NCBI GenBank assembly: GCA_001798455.1
Contig: MGSI01000154.1
Location: forward strand, 1 to 13,420
Direction: 5' to 3'
Source of the DNA: Deltaproteobacteria bacterium RIFCSPLOWO2_02_FULL_57_26
GTDB lineage: Bacteria > Desulfobacterota > Binatia > UBA9968
DNA length: 13,420 bases
Shown: positions 1 to 7,494 of the stretch, piece by piece
How the letters are laid out: every line of letters starts with the position of its first letter
Numbering within the stretch: the stretch's first letter is position 1
The notes under the pieces: generated by a model
The model's input: the letters and a program-made list of their open reading frames with translations, nothing else
Database searches by the model: none
What the model was told of the DNA's origin: nothing
Translations under genes and position numbers: made by a program

Positions 1-222
1 GACGATATTGTCGTCGTAGCGGGCAGGCCGGAAGTAGCGGCAGGAGACTTCCGTTACCGGGAAATAAAGTCCCTGGCTCTCGATCGATTTGTAAGGGACG
101 CCGGTTTGCCGGAGCAGTTCCGTCCGGCCAATCTCGAACCACCTGAGATAGTTGCTGTAATAGGCGACGCCCATTTGGTCCGTGTCGCCGTAGATCACCC
201 GGTAGCTGGCCAGAGTTCTCAA
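1..222 (-). CDS. YbgC-like acyl-CoA thioesterase (4HBT fold), 3' end beyond window
   Basis: A minus-strand frame of 74 codons runs off the left edge. The family is the hotdog-fold 4-hydroxybenzoyl-CoA thioesterase superfamily, whose YbgC members hydrolyse acyl-CoA thioesters and often associate with envelope or lipid functions. What shows this is the N-terminal signature YGDTDQMGVAYYSNYLRWFE (residues 11-30), which contains the expected catalytic aspartate in GDTDxxG, followed by a typical RTELLRQTG helix. The likely start is TTG at 222-220, because no ATG lies in frame before the motif and the internal ATG (residue 17) would cut off the catalytic Asp. No good ribosome site is visible. The frame is continuous with, and follows the TGA of, the PDZ protein upstream (22 codons between), so both are probably on one transcript. 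Family assignment is firm; exact substrate and start are not. Confidence 0.82.
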   Translation of the reverse strand, partial: MRTLASYRVIYGDTDQMGVAYYSNYLRWFEIGRTELLRQTGVPYKSIESQGLYFPVTEVSCRYFRPARYDDNIV

Positions 223-288
223 GTCTTTTTTGGCAGCCCGTCCAAAACCAAAGATCGAGCAGGAGAAGAATCGAGCGGGGCGAAGCGA

Positions 289-1257
289 TCAGGAGCGGTA
301 GAAATCCCACCGGTCTCCGCTCGCCACCTCCAGGTTCAGAGATTCCTCCTCACGCAGGATTCGGAACGAGATCCGATCTCCAGGTTGTTTCTTCCACATC
401 TCACGGTACAGTTCTGGGCGCGAGCGAATCTCTTTTTGCTCCACCCCGAGGATAATGTCCCCCTCACGCAGCCCGCTCCTTTCGGCGGGTCCTCCTGGTA
501 CGACGCCCGCGACGACAAGGTGACCGCCAAAGCCTTGGGTGTAGAATCCGAGCCAGGGGCGTCGGGGACGGCTCTGGATCTGGCCGTATCGTTTGAGTTC
601 CTGCTCGTGCCGGAGGTAGTACTCAATGGGAATCGCCAGCGAAAATTTTCCGACCTGGTTGAGGTTCAGTGAAACCACGCCCATAATACGGCCGCGCATG
701 TCGGCCAGCGTCCCGCCTCCATAGCCCGGATTGAAAGCCGTCAGCCGGATGGTTTTGTCCAACATGTATTCCCAGTGCCCGTCGAAACTTTCCGTCGAGG
801 TGACGTAGCCGCCGCTCACCCTCCTCTCGGTCTCACCGGAGCTTGCCACGATCATGGCAGCCTGGCCTATAGACAGCGATTCGGGCGGGGCAGGTCGGAG
901 AAAAGGGAGTTCCCGGCCGCTAATCTTGACGAGGGCCAAACCGGACTCGTAATCTTGAGCCGCCAGCTCTCCGGGAAACTGCTCGCCGTCGAGCAACGTG
1001 ACCGTGATCGACTGAGCTCCCAAGGTCACATAATGAACCGTGAGAATGTAACCATCAGGGTCGACGAGAGTCCCTGATCCCACGCGCTCCGCGCCCAGGT
1101 TGCGGGTGGAAGGATGGTTTTCCGGTATCGAAACCTTCAAGTCTACCGTGGCCGGTAGGATGCCATGGAGCAAACCCAAATGGGCATTCAAGGCGCCATT
1201 CCCTCCGATATTTGGATCCCCATTGGCCGCGCGCCTGAGGCAGATTTTTCCAAGCAA
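289..1257 (-). CDS. HtrA/DegP-like trypsin-fold PDZ protein with degenerate catalytic triad
   Basis: A 322-residue protein with the S1C serine protease layout: a trypsin-like domain from about residue 30 to 215 and one PDZ domain at about 235-312 (WLGF..GG..V..V.PGGPAERSGLREGDIILGV). The barrel is recognisable by GSGTLVDPDGYILTVHYV, with His75 at the catalytic His site, and by AFNPGYGGGTL (174-184) at the active-serine loop. The triad is broken: the usual TDLA Asp is SGLA (Gly106), and NSGGPL reads YGGGTL (Gly180 for Ser). It is therefore probably non-proteolytic, perhaps a peptide-binding or scaffold protein. No signal peptide or membrane segment is seen. The start is uncertain: TTG at 1257 has AGGGAAG just upstream but overlaps the radical SAM gene by 70 bases; TTG at 1179 or 1173 would avoid the overlap. 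Both fit the domain boundaries. Confidence 0.8.
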   Translation of the reverse strand: MLGKICLRRAANGDPNIGGNGALNAHLGLLHGILPATVDLKVSIPENHPSTRNLGAERVGSGTLVDPDGYILTVHYVTLGAQSITVTLLDGEQFPGELAAQDYESGLALVKISGRELPFLRPAPPESLSIGQAAMIVASSGETERRVSGGYVTSTESFDGHWEYMLDKTIRLTAFNPGYGGGTLADMRGRIMGVVSLNLNQVGKFSLAIPIEYYLRHEQELKRYGQIQSRPRRPWLGFYTQGFGGHLVVAGVVPGGPAERSGLREGDIILGVEQKEIRSRPELYREMWKKQPGDRISFRILREEESLNLEVASGDRWDFYRS

Positions 1258-2192
1258 GCTCTTCCCTGCCAGGTGTTTCTCTGCTCGAGTTCGGCCTGGA
1301 TGGCATTGAGCACCCCGAGCTTATTGACAGACCAATCTGGAGCCGCAGTGAGGTCTCGATAGGTCTCCCCGGTTAATCGGTGGATCACCACTTCCGGCCG
1401 CAGGAGCTCGAGAAAATCGACAAGCATCGAAACATAGGCCTCGCGGGTGAGCGGGACAAAGGCCCCCGAGCGATAAATCCTTTCCAGCACCGTGTTTTTG
1501 ATGACGTGAAGGTTGTGGAGTTTAACCCCATCGACCCCGAGCCGGTTCAGGAGCGGGGGACTCTCAAGGATCTCCTCACGAGTTTCGGTAGGAAAACCTA
1601 AAATGAGATGCACGCAAAGGCGCAGTCCCCTTTGCTTGCTTCGCTCGACGGCGTCCAGGAATGCAGCCAAGCCGTGCCCCCTATTGACCCATCGAAGCGT
1701 TTTGTTGTGCATGGATTCCAGTCCTAATTCTAACCAGACATAGCTCTCGCGCGCGATATCGGCGATGAGATCGAGGATCTCGTTCGGAACGCAGTCGGGG
1801 CGGGTGGAAATAGAGAGACCCACCACGCCGGGGATGTCGAGCGCTTCCCGGTAGAGCCGCTCCAACTTTCTTACCGGACCGTAGGTGTTGGTGTAGCTCT
1901 GGAAATAGGCGATGAACTTCTGTGCCTTGTAGCGCCGGCGGAGCGCCTCCATCCCCTGCACCATCTGCTCGTGGATGGGCATCCCGGGATGGTAACCACG
2001 CGGTGTATGGCCGGCATTGTTGCAATAGGTGCAGCCCCCTACGGCGACCCGCCCGTCACGATTGGGACAGGTGAAGTCCCATCTCAGACTCACCTTATGA
2101 ACTCGGGCGTGGAAGGCGTCTTCGAGGACGCGATGAAACGAGTTGTAACGCTTGCCGCCCCATTTCTCTGCTAGCTGGCCCGGGAGCTTCAT
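1188..2192 (-). CDS. Radical SAM protein, TIGR01212/YhcC family
   Basis: A radical SAM enzyme of the YhcC type; the family's substrate is not well defined. Cluster-binding cysteines lie in CPNRDGRVAVGGCTYC, a Cx11CxxC arrangement characteristic of this family rather than plain CxxxCxxC. Other family blocks are AYFQSYTNTYG, STRPDCVPNEI, LELGLESMHNKTL, HLILGFPTE, KLHNLHVIKNT and the C-terminal VLNAIQAELEQRNTWQG. An ATG also occurs at 2210, but the ATG at 2192 is preceded at seven bases by AGGGA and places the WGGKRY segment close to the N terminus as in relatives, so I use it (334 residues). The C terminus carries about 25 residues past the usual end, overlapping the proposed start of the PDZ gene. 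It lies 84 bases (from 2192) downstream of the GldG-like gene, on the same strand. Confidence 0.9.
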   Translation of the reverse strand: MKLPGQLAEKWGGKRYNSFHRVLEDAFHARVHKVSLRWDFTCPNRDGRVAVGGCTYCNNAGHTPRGYHPGMPIHEQMVQGMEALRRRYKAQKFIAYFQSYTNTYGPVRKLERLYREALDIPGVVGLSISTRPDCVPNEILDLIADIARESYVWLELGLESMHNKTLRWVNRGHGLAAFLDAVERSKQRGLRLCVHLILGFPTETREEILESPPLLNRLGVDGVKLHNLHVIKNTVLERIYRSGAFVPLTREAYVSMLVDFLELLRPEVVIHRLTGETYRDLTAAPDWSVNKLGVLNAIQAELEQRNTWQGRACLEKSASGARPMGIQISEGMAP

Positions 2193-2276
2193 GAAGCGAT
2201 CCCTAAGCATGGTTAACAGAAAGAGCAGGGATTCTCAAGTGAGAACTGTTTTTCGACCGCCGGCGCACGCATAGTC

Positions 2277-3818
2277 CTACCGCCTCTTCCACCATACGCC
2301 CAGGCCGATGATGAGCAGAACCTCCGGGAGAATCAGGAAGGAAAGGTAGAAGGCGAGAGTGCCCTGCGCCCGGCTCAACTGGACGCGGGAAGGGCGCAGC
2401 GAGCGGGGGCGGATCGAGATGGAGCTCTCCTCTTCGGCAAGCCAGTTGACGGCGTTGAGGAAGAAGTCCCGGTTGAAGAAAAGGTCGATGAAACGGTTGT
2501 TCGCGAACTCCGCGGTCCCAAGGGCCACGATCTTTGCCTGCCCGTCTTTTTCGATGCCGATTTTTTTCAGCTCGGCGGCTACCGCGACGCCGACCGAGAC
2601 CGGCCCTTTTTTGTCTTCGGGTCCGAGGGAAGCTTTGCCTTGGCGGAAGATGCCGGCGAGGTCTTTCTCGGCCCAGCTGCTGGGGCTGGTCTTGACCAGG
2701 GAGGTTACTTGCACCCCCTCCCTGGTCGAGGCTGCAGGCTCGACGGAGCGGACCATCGGGAAAATGGTTCGCTCCTTGAACTCGCGCGTGATCGGGTGGA
2801 GCGAACTGTAGGCTTCGGCGATCGGCTGGACTCCGAGGGAGGGGCCGGCAAAAAGCCGGACCTCTTGATCGACCACGATATCGTCCCCCACCTCTACCCC
2901 CCAGTCGCGGAGGAAAGCCTTCAGGTCATCACCCCCGGGAGGAGCCAGGAGGATCAGGAGCCTGCCGGCGTTTTTTATGTAGTCATCCACCGCCTTCAGC
3001 TCCTGGTCCAGAAGCGGTTTTTGCGGTCCGGCCACGATCAGGAGAGAGGCCTGCTCGGGGACTTTCGCCTGGGTGGATAAAAGGAGCTCCTGCGCCTGAT
3101 AGTTTTCGTTCGCGAGCGCTTCTTTCGCCGCCCCGTATCCCTCGCTCGTGCCTCGGTCATCGATCCTGGGCTCGCCGTGACCGATGAGAAAGTAAATGGT
3201 CTTTTTCGTCGTCTTGGTCAGTTTGGCGATGGCATTTGTGACTGCTTCTTCCGTGGTCTCCGTGATGTTCGTCGCTTCTTGCCCATAGCGGATGTGAAGG
3301 GTATTGAACTGCCGAACTTGGAACTGCCTGGCCAACTCCGGGTGGCGGTCGGGGTCAATCGGGTAGAACTTGATCCGGGGAGATCTGTGCGTGTAGCTCT
3401 TTATGAGACGGGAGGCAGCGGGATTTTCTCCTCTTTCAAAGAATCCATAGATCTCCACGTCACGCTGCAGCCGCTCGAGGACCTTGGCCGATTGAGGGGA
3501 GAGAGTAAAAACCTTTGCCGCGGTCAGATCCCAGCGGGCGTGGTGGCGGAGGTTAAGAAAGTTGACCATGATGAGGCTGGCGAGGAAGAGCAAGGAATAC
3601 AACGCAGCGTGGAGTCCATATCGGGTGGACCGCCGGCTGAGCGTCCTGAGAAAGCTGCGTCCTTGGGTGGCGAGGTAAATCAGGAGGCCGAAGAGGCCGA
3701 GACCTAAATGGGCCAAAACGTAAGGGTCCTGCAGCCTCCCGCCGAAGAGATAGGCGACGAGGCCGAAAAAGATGAGCACAAATCCGATCACACCTGCGAC
3801 TTGTAGAATCCCGCTCAT
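2277..3818 (-). CDS. GldG-like ABC transporter auxiliary membrane protein
   Basis: A 513-residue membrane protein of the GldG / ABC-transporter-auxiliary family. Hydrophobic segments are at about 4-26, 33-52 and 68-90, followed by a large extracytoplasmic part starting with the family block RWDLTAAKVFTLSPQSAKVL. A final membrane segment lies at about 485-510 with a WWKRR end. Family members partner an ABC-2 permease and ATPase; in Bacteroidetes the trio supports gliding motility, but homologous trios occur widely without gliding, and the transported substrate is generally unknown. Its ATG directly follows the TAG of the permease (0-base gap), implying coupled translation. Many related operons continue with a DUF4340 protein; here the next gene is the radical SAM gene, so that partner is absent at this place. 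Confidence 0.88.
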   Translation of the reverse strand: MSGILQVAGVIGFVLIFFGLVAYLFGGRLQDPYVLAHLGLGLFGLLIYLATQGRSFLRTLSRRSTRYGLHAALYSLLFLASLIMVNFLNLRHHARWDLTAAKVFTLSPQSAKVLERLQRDVEIYGFFERGENPAASRLIKSYTHRSPRIKFYPIDPDRHPELARQFQVRQFNTLHIRYGQEATNITETTEEAVTNAIAKLTKTTKKTIYFLIGHGEPRIDDRGTSEGYGAAKEALANENYQAQELLLSTQAKVPEQASLLIVAGPQKPLLDQELKAVDDYIKNAGRLLILLAPPGGDDLKAFLRDWGVEVGDDIVVDQEVRLFAGPSLGVQPIAEAYSSLHPITREFKERTIFPMVRSVEPAASTREGVQVTSLVKTSPSSWAEKDLAGIFRQGKASLGPEDKKGPVSVGVAVAAELKKIGIEKDGQAKIVALGTAEFANNRFIDLFFNRDFFLNAVNWLAEEESSISIRPRSLRPSRVQLSRAQGTLAFYLSFLILPEVLLIIGLGVWWKRR

Positions 3819-4604
3819 CTATCTCCAGCGAGACGCCTCTACGGAGCGGTGGGTGAGAAAGAGGCTGAAGAAGGCCAAACTGAGAAAATAAACAATCCCT
3901 TGGGTATCGATTAATCCTTTGACCATCTCGCCGTAGTGCTCGATGACCGAGAGATACTTGAGGATTTTTCCCGGCCTGGGACCGATGGTTTCGGCGGGCC
4001 AAGCCAGTAAGTAGAGGAGCAACAGAATGACGAAGCAAAGCACCGCTGCGATGATCTGATTTTCCGTCAGCGATGAGGTCAGCAGCCCTACCGATACGAA
4101 AACCGCCGCCAAAAAATAGAGGCCGAGATAGCCGGCCGCGAGAACGCCCACCTCGGGATTGCCGTAAAGGAGAAGGATGGCCGGGTAGATGCCGGTCAGT
4201 AGAATCATCAACCAGACGAAGGTCAAGCATCCGAGAAATTTGCCTAAGACGATCTGCGGCACGGTGAGCGGTGAGGTCAGAAGCAGCTCGTAAGTCCCGG
4301 TTCTTTTCTCTTCCGCGAACGAACGCATGGTCATGATCGGGACCATGATGAGCAGCACGATGGCGAGGTTGTGAAGGAGTGGAGCGATCACTTGCTCGTT
4401 GAGATTCAGACTCTGCAAACCTTGGGAATTTTGCAGGCCGGAATAGAGCGTGACGAGGTGATCGAAACGGAACAGGAGGTTGAAGAAAAACCAACCGCTG
4501 ACCAGGAGAAACCCTGTGAGGGAGACATAGGCGATCGGCGAGACAAAAAAAGAGCGGATCTCCTTTCCCGCGATGACCCCGATGACTCTCACCAGGACGA
4601 TCAT
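3819..4604 (-). CDS. ABC-2 type permease (GldF-like)
   Basis: A 261-residue integral membrane subunit of an ABC-2 exporter. It has about six hydrophobic segments (around 22-46, 75-93, 122-148, 155-176, 184-205 and 238-254) and the family's cytoplasmic coupling motif FAEEKRTGTYELLLTSPLT (96-114), typical of GldF/NosY-like permeases. It should dimerise or act with the ATPase encoded just upstream and with the GldG-like protein downstream. Start and stop are fixed by junctions: its ATG overlaps the ATPase stop in an ATGA (4601-4604), and its TAG abuts the ATG of the next gene. Substrate cannot be told from sequence. Confidence 0.9.
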   Translation of the reverse strand: MIVLVRVIGVIAGKEIRSFFVSPIAYVSLTGFLLVSGWFFFNLLFRFDHLVTLYSGLQNSQGLQSLNLNEQVIAPLLHNLAIVLLIMVPIMTMRSFAEEKRTGTYELLLTSPLTVPQIVLGKFLGCLTFVWLMILLTGIYPAILLLYGNPEVGVLAAGYLGLYFLAAVFVSVGLLTSSLTENQIIAAVLCFVILLLLYLLAWPAETIGPRPGKILKYLSVIEHYGEMVKGLIDTQGIVYFLSLAFFSLFLTHRSVEASRWR

Positions 4605-5338
4605 TCCTCGACCTGCGAATCTCTCTCGCTCGGCTCTTTGGCGATGGTGCGTAAAAAAACCTCCTCCAGGCTACCGCCTCGGGTGAGCTCGGTTAGGGTT
4701 TGCTCCACCGCGATCTTTCCCTCATTGATGATGACCACCCTGGCGCATAGCTGCGAAACCTCCGGCAGGAAGTGGGTTGAAAGGATGACGGTTCGGTCCC
4801 TTGAAAGCTCCCTGATCAGACCCCGGATCTCGACGGCCTGTTTCGGGTCGAGTCCCAGAGTCGGTTCGTCCAATATCACCACCGGCGGGTTGTGAATCAG
4901 GGCCTGGGCAAGCCCCAGCCGTTGGCGATAGCCTTTGGAGAGGTGCTTGATGAGGCGCGAGGCGACATCGGTTAGGGAGCACTTCTCCAGCACGCCGTCT
5001 ATGGCCCGCCGGACCTCTTTTTTGCCCCCGCCTTTAATTCTGCCGACAAAAATTAGATACGAACTGACTGTCATGTCATGGTAGAGGGGAGGATTTTCCG
5101 GAAGATATCCGATCCGTTGGCGTGCCTGGTAGGAATCCCGGAAGACATCGAATCCCTCGATCGTGACCGTGCCTTTGGAAGCCCGCATGAAACCCGCAAT
5201 GATTCGCATCGTGGTGGTCTTCCCGGCGCCGTTGGGGCCGAGAAATCCCAAAATCTCCCCGCGCCGGGCGGTGAACGAAACGTCTTGAATGGCCCGCAGT
5301 TCACCGTAGATTTTGGTGAGATGAGATACCTCTACCAC
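4601..5338 (-). CDS. ABC transporter ATP-binding protein (GldA/CcmA-like)
   Basis: A 245-residue ABC ATPase, complete. Visible motifs: Walker A GPNGAGKT (34-41), signature LSKGYRQR (133-140), Walker B VVILDEP (153-159), D-loop GLDP and H-loop STH (187-189). The Q-loop region reads IGYLPENPPLY, the form usual for ABC-2 exporters of the GldA/NatA type. It energises the permease encoded immediately downstream. Translation starts at GTG (5338), supported by TGAGGAAAA about five to eight bases before it. It is the first gene of the minus-strand block. The charged C-terminal tail (about the last 12 residues) overlaps the permease start by four bases. Confidence 0.93.
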   Translation of the reverse strand: MVEVSHLTKIYGELRAIQDVSFTARRGEILGFLGPNGAGKTTTMRIIAGFMRASKGTVTIEGFDVFRDSYQARQRIGYLPENPPLYHDMTVSSYLIFVGRIKGGGKKEVRRAIDGVLEKCSLTDVASRLIKHLSKGYRQRLGLAQALIHNPPVVILDEPTLGLDPKQAVEIRGLIRELSRDRTVILSTHFLPEVSQLCARVVIINEGKIAVEQTLTELTRGGSLEEVFLRTIAKEPSERDSQVEE

Positions 5339-5348
5339 AGGTTTTCCT

Positions 5349-5377
5349 CATCTACCCACTCGGTCTCGGTTTGTCAA
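5349..5377 (-). promoter_or_regulatory. Candidate sigma70 promoter for the ABC/radical SAM block
   Basis: On the minus strand TTGACA (5377-5372) is a perfect -35 box, followed after 17 bases by TAGATG (5354-5349) as a weak -10 (TA.A.., three of six). Transcription from here would start only about four bases before the GTG of the ATPase, giving a nearly leaderless message that lacks the GAGGAAAA ribosome site. Either the true -10 is elsewhere or the first gene can be read leaderless. The -35 is convincing; the whole promoter is tentative. Confidence 0.4.
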
Positions 5378-5526
5378 GGAAAGAAGCGGAACTTTCGCAT
5401 CGTAGCACCCTCCAGGAGAGCCCACGTAGCCTTTGAGGGCGCGGCAAATCCCTGGGGCGGTGAGCGGACAGTTCGGAAGTGGTCAAAAAATCAAGGGCTT
5501 TTGGAGCTTCTCTTGCGGCTTTCGGC

Positions 5527-5555
5527 TTGACAATAGAGCGGAATTCAATAATACT
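5527..5555 (+). promoter_or_regulatory. Candidate sigma70 promoter for yceD-rpmF-plsX-fab operon
   Basis: Perfect -35 TTGACA (5527-5532), 17-base spacer, and -10 AATACT (5550-5555, four of six). A start near 5562 would leave about 26 bases before the ATG at 5588. The position between divergent gene blocks and the distance to the first gene fit a main promoter for the rightward operon. I found no convincing operator palindrome around it. Confidence 0.55.
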
Positions 5556-5587
5556 TCAGGCGGGTTTTTTGTTCGCGGTGTCAGGGT

Positions 5588-6112
5588 ATGATCATTCCGG
5601 TAGAGCAGATCACCGAGCCCCCGAAAAGGCTCCGCTTTGCGGAAAGCATCGAAGAGTTAAATCATGCGATGGACTTGGTCAGGGACTATCGCTTCCCCGA
5701 GTTTGTCGACGTCGATCTGGTATATTACCGGTCGGGTCGGGAACTCTTCTTCGAGGGCCGGTTTGGAGCGTGGGTGGAGGGGCATTGCGGCCGTTGCCTT
5801 AAGAGCTATTCCTTCGCTCTCAAGAAAAATTTTGCCTTTGTTTTGACCCCAGATCCGTTATCACGCAAGAAAGGGGAGTTGGACCAGAGCGAGATGGGGT
5901 TGAGTTTCTACGCTTCCAAAGAAATCAATCTCTTCCCTTTTATCCGGGAGCAGGTGCTGTTAGCGCTCCCTACGCGTCCGTTATGCGAGGAGGGCTGCCA
6001 CGGGCTTTGCCCAAGTTGCGGTGCGGACCTCAACCTGGAGCCGTGTCGCTGTGCGGTTTCGCCAGGCGATCCGCGTATGTCTCTTTTCCGCACTCTGAAG
6101 TTAAATCAATAG
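5588..6112 (+). CDS. yceD: DUF177/YceD family protein (23S rRNA accumulation protein)
   Basis: A 174-residue protein of the DUF177/YceD family, implicated in large-subunit rRNA accumulation and almost always encoded next to rpmF, as here. The sequence shows paired cysteine motifs: CGRC at 67-70 and a C-terminal cluster C133, C137, C141, C144 in PLCEEGCHGLCPSCGADLN, plus C153 and C155. The CxxxCxxCG...LN block is the family hallmark and may bind a metal. Start ATG 5588 gives normal length; the ribosome site is weak (GGTG about eight bases before). First gene of the rightward operon, 66 bases ahead of rpmF. Confidence 0.9.
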   Translation: MIIPVEQITEPPKRLRFAESIEELNHAMDLVRDYRFPEFVDVDLVYYRSGRELFFEGRFGAWVEGHCGRCLKSYSFALKKNFAFVLTPDPLSRKKGELDQSEMGLSFYASKEINLFPFIREQVLLALPTRPLCEEGCHGLCPSCGADLNLEPCRCAVSPGDPRMSLFRTLKLNQ

Positions 6113-6178
6113 TTTCCCTCCTCTCTTCGCATTGGTTTGCCTTGCGTCTAGGAAGAGGGAAAGAGGTGGATCAAGAAG

Positions 6179-6361
6179 ATGCCAGTACCTAAGAGAAGAA
6201 CTTCCAAGAGGAAGAAAAATCAACGCAGGTCCCACGACGCCCTTTCTGTGCCCCAATGGAGCACCTGCCCAAAATGCGGGGAGACTGCCTTCCCCCATCG
6301 CGCGTGTCCTAGCTGCGGCCACTACCGCGGTAGGCTTGTGGTCGAAACCGAAGAGAGCTAA
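6179..6361 (+). CDS. rpmF: 50S ribosomal protein L32
   Basis: A 60-residue ribosomal protein bL32 of full length. It starts with MPVPKRRTSKRKKNQRRSH, rich in basic residues as usual for the rRNA-binding N-terminal tail, and has the zinc-ribbon form with four cysteines, CPKC (30-33) and CPSC (43-46). The four-cysteine type is generally the zinc-binding paralog or the sole copy. A ribosome site GAGGTGGA lies eight bases upstream. It sits between the DUF177 gene and plsX, the widely conserved arrangement coupling ribosome and lipid synthesis genes. Confidence 0.97.
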   Translation: MPVPKRRTSKRKKNQRRSHDALSVPQWSTCPKCGETAFPHRACPSCGHYRGRLVVETEES

Positions 6362-6378
6362 GGGGCTTCCCTTCGCCT

Positions 6379-7494
6379 ATGATAGCGATCGCTGTGGATG
6401 CCATGGGAGGCGACCGGGCTCCCGGGGCGGTGGTTGAGGGTTCCGTGCTCGCTGCCGCGGATCTGGACGTGGAGGTTCTCCTGGTGGGTCGGAAGGATGT
6501 GGTCGAAAGCGAGGTCGCTCGTTATCCCTCCCGGCGCGCAACCTTGAAGATCATTCCAGCTTCTCAGGCCGTCGCGATGGATGAATCCCCGAGCGCGGCG
6601 CTGAGAAAAAAGGACTCCTCCATGAAAGTCGCCTTTGAGCTGTTAAAGCGGCGGGAGGTTCAGGCGGTGGTCAGCGCGGGAAACTCAGGGGCAGTGATGG
6701 CGACGGGGATGTTCGTTTTAGGGAATCTGCCGCACGTGGAAAGACCGGCTATCCTTGTGGTCGTGCCCACGGTGACGCGCGCGGCCGTGATCATCGATGC
6801 CGGGGCCAACGTCGACTGCAAGCCGCGCCATCTGGTTCAGTTCGCCCTCATGGGTTCGGTCTACGCCGAGAGGGTTCTGGGTATTTCTCGTCCCCGGGTA
6901 GGCGTGCTCAGCAACGGCGAAGAAGAGGGGAAGGGAAACGATCTGACACGGGCCGCGAGCGATCAGCTTGCCGGCGGTCCGCTGAATTATATCGGCTATG
7001 TAGAGGGTAGAGACATCTGCAGCGGTAAGCTCGATGTGGTAGTGTGCGATGGTTTTACCGGCAATGTGACCCTGAAGACGATGGAAGGGGTGGCGAACTT
7101 TATCGTGTCGGTGCTCAAGGACGCATTTCAGAAAAGTACGCTCAGCCGTCTGGGGTATTTGCTCAGCCGAAAATCTCTCCGAGAGGCCTACGCTCGCCTG
7201 GATCACACGGAATATGGTGGAGCCCCCCTTCTGGGATTAGATGGAGTCGCCATCATTGCCCACGGGGGCTCCGGTCCCAAGGAGATCAAGAACGCCATTC
7301 GGGTAGCCAAAGAGGCGGTCCTTCACGACGTTAACCACCACATTGCCGAGGTACTGGAAGAGCTTACCGATAAGACTGCCGACAAATTCCCGGGAAAAAT
7401 CTGGCGCCGGGTCAAGTCAAAAATCGAGACCCTGGCCGAGAAACCAGATCCCGAGGGAGAAGAAAGAGAAGACAAAAGTGGGGGAGAGGGTTAG
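6379..7494 (+). CDS. plsX: Phosphate acyltransferase PlsX
   Basis: A 371-residue PlsX, which makes acyl-phosphate from acyl-ACP for phospholipid synthesis at the inner face of the membrane. Recognised by the N-terminal IAVDAMGGDRAPG block, SAGNSGAVMATGMF, the GVLSNGEEEGKGND block, the VVCDGFTGNVTLK block and a C-terminal AIIAHGGSG segment. The ATG at 6379 is 17 bases after rpmF; AGGGG lies 13 bases ahead, rather far for a ribosome site. The protein is somewhat longer than usual because of a strongly charged tail (about 25 residues, ending PEGEEREDKSGGEG). The end overlaps the proposed fabD start by 17 bases. fabH, which commonly follows, is not here. Confidence 0.97.
   Translation: MIAIAVDAMGGDRAPGAVVEGSVLAAADLDVEVLLVGRKDVVESEVARYPSRRATLKIIPASQAVAMDESPSAALRKKDSSMKVAFELLKRREVQAVVSAGNSGAVMATGMFVLGNLPHVERPAILVVVPTVTRAAVIIDAGANVDCKPRHLVQFALMGSVYAERVLGISRPRVGVLSNGEEEGKGNDLTRAASDQLAGGPLNYIGYVEGRDICSGKLDVVVCDGFTGNVTLKTMEGVANFIVSVLKDAFQKSTLSRLGYLLSRKSLREAYARLDHTEYGGAPLLGLDGVAIIAHGGSGPKEIKNAIRVAKEAVLHDVNHHIAEVLEELTDKTADKFPGKIWRRVKSKIETLAEKPDPEGEEREDKSGGEG

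Noticed and set aside
2232..2245. TTCTCA/TGAGAA palindrome between the GldG-like and radical SAM genes as a terminator
   Set aside because: On the transcribed (minus) strand it is not followed by a T run, the stem is short and AT-rich, and the flanking genes look co-transcribed.
3553..4494. 313-codon minus-strand frame overlapping the permease and GldG-like genes
   Set aside because: Same strand, different frame from two well-supported membrane proteins; arginine/serine/proline-rich shadow composition.
7343..7477. N-terminal extension of FabD from an upstream ATG
   Set aside because: The extra 45 residues lie within plsX out of frame, resemble no FabD, and the GTG at 7478 gives the normal protein.
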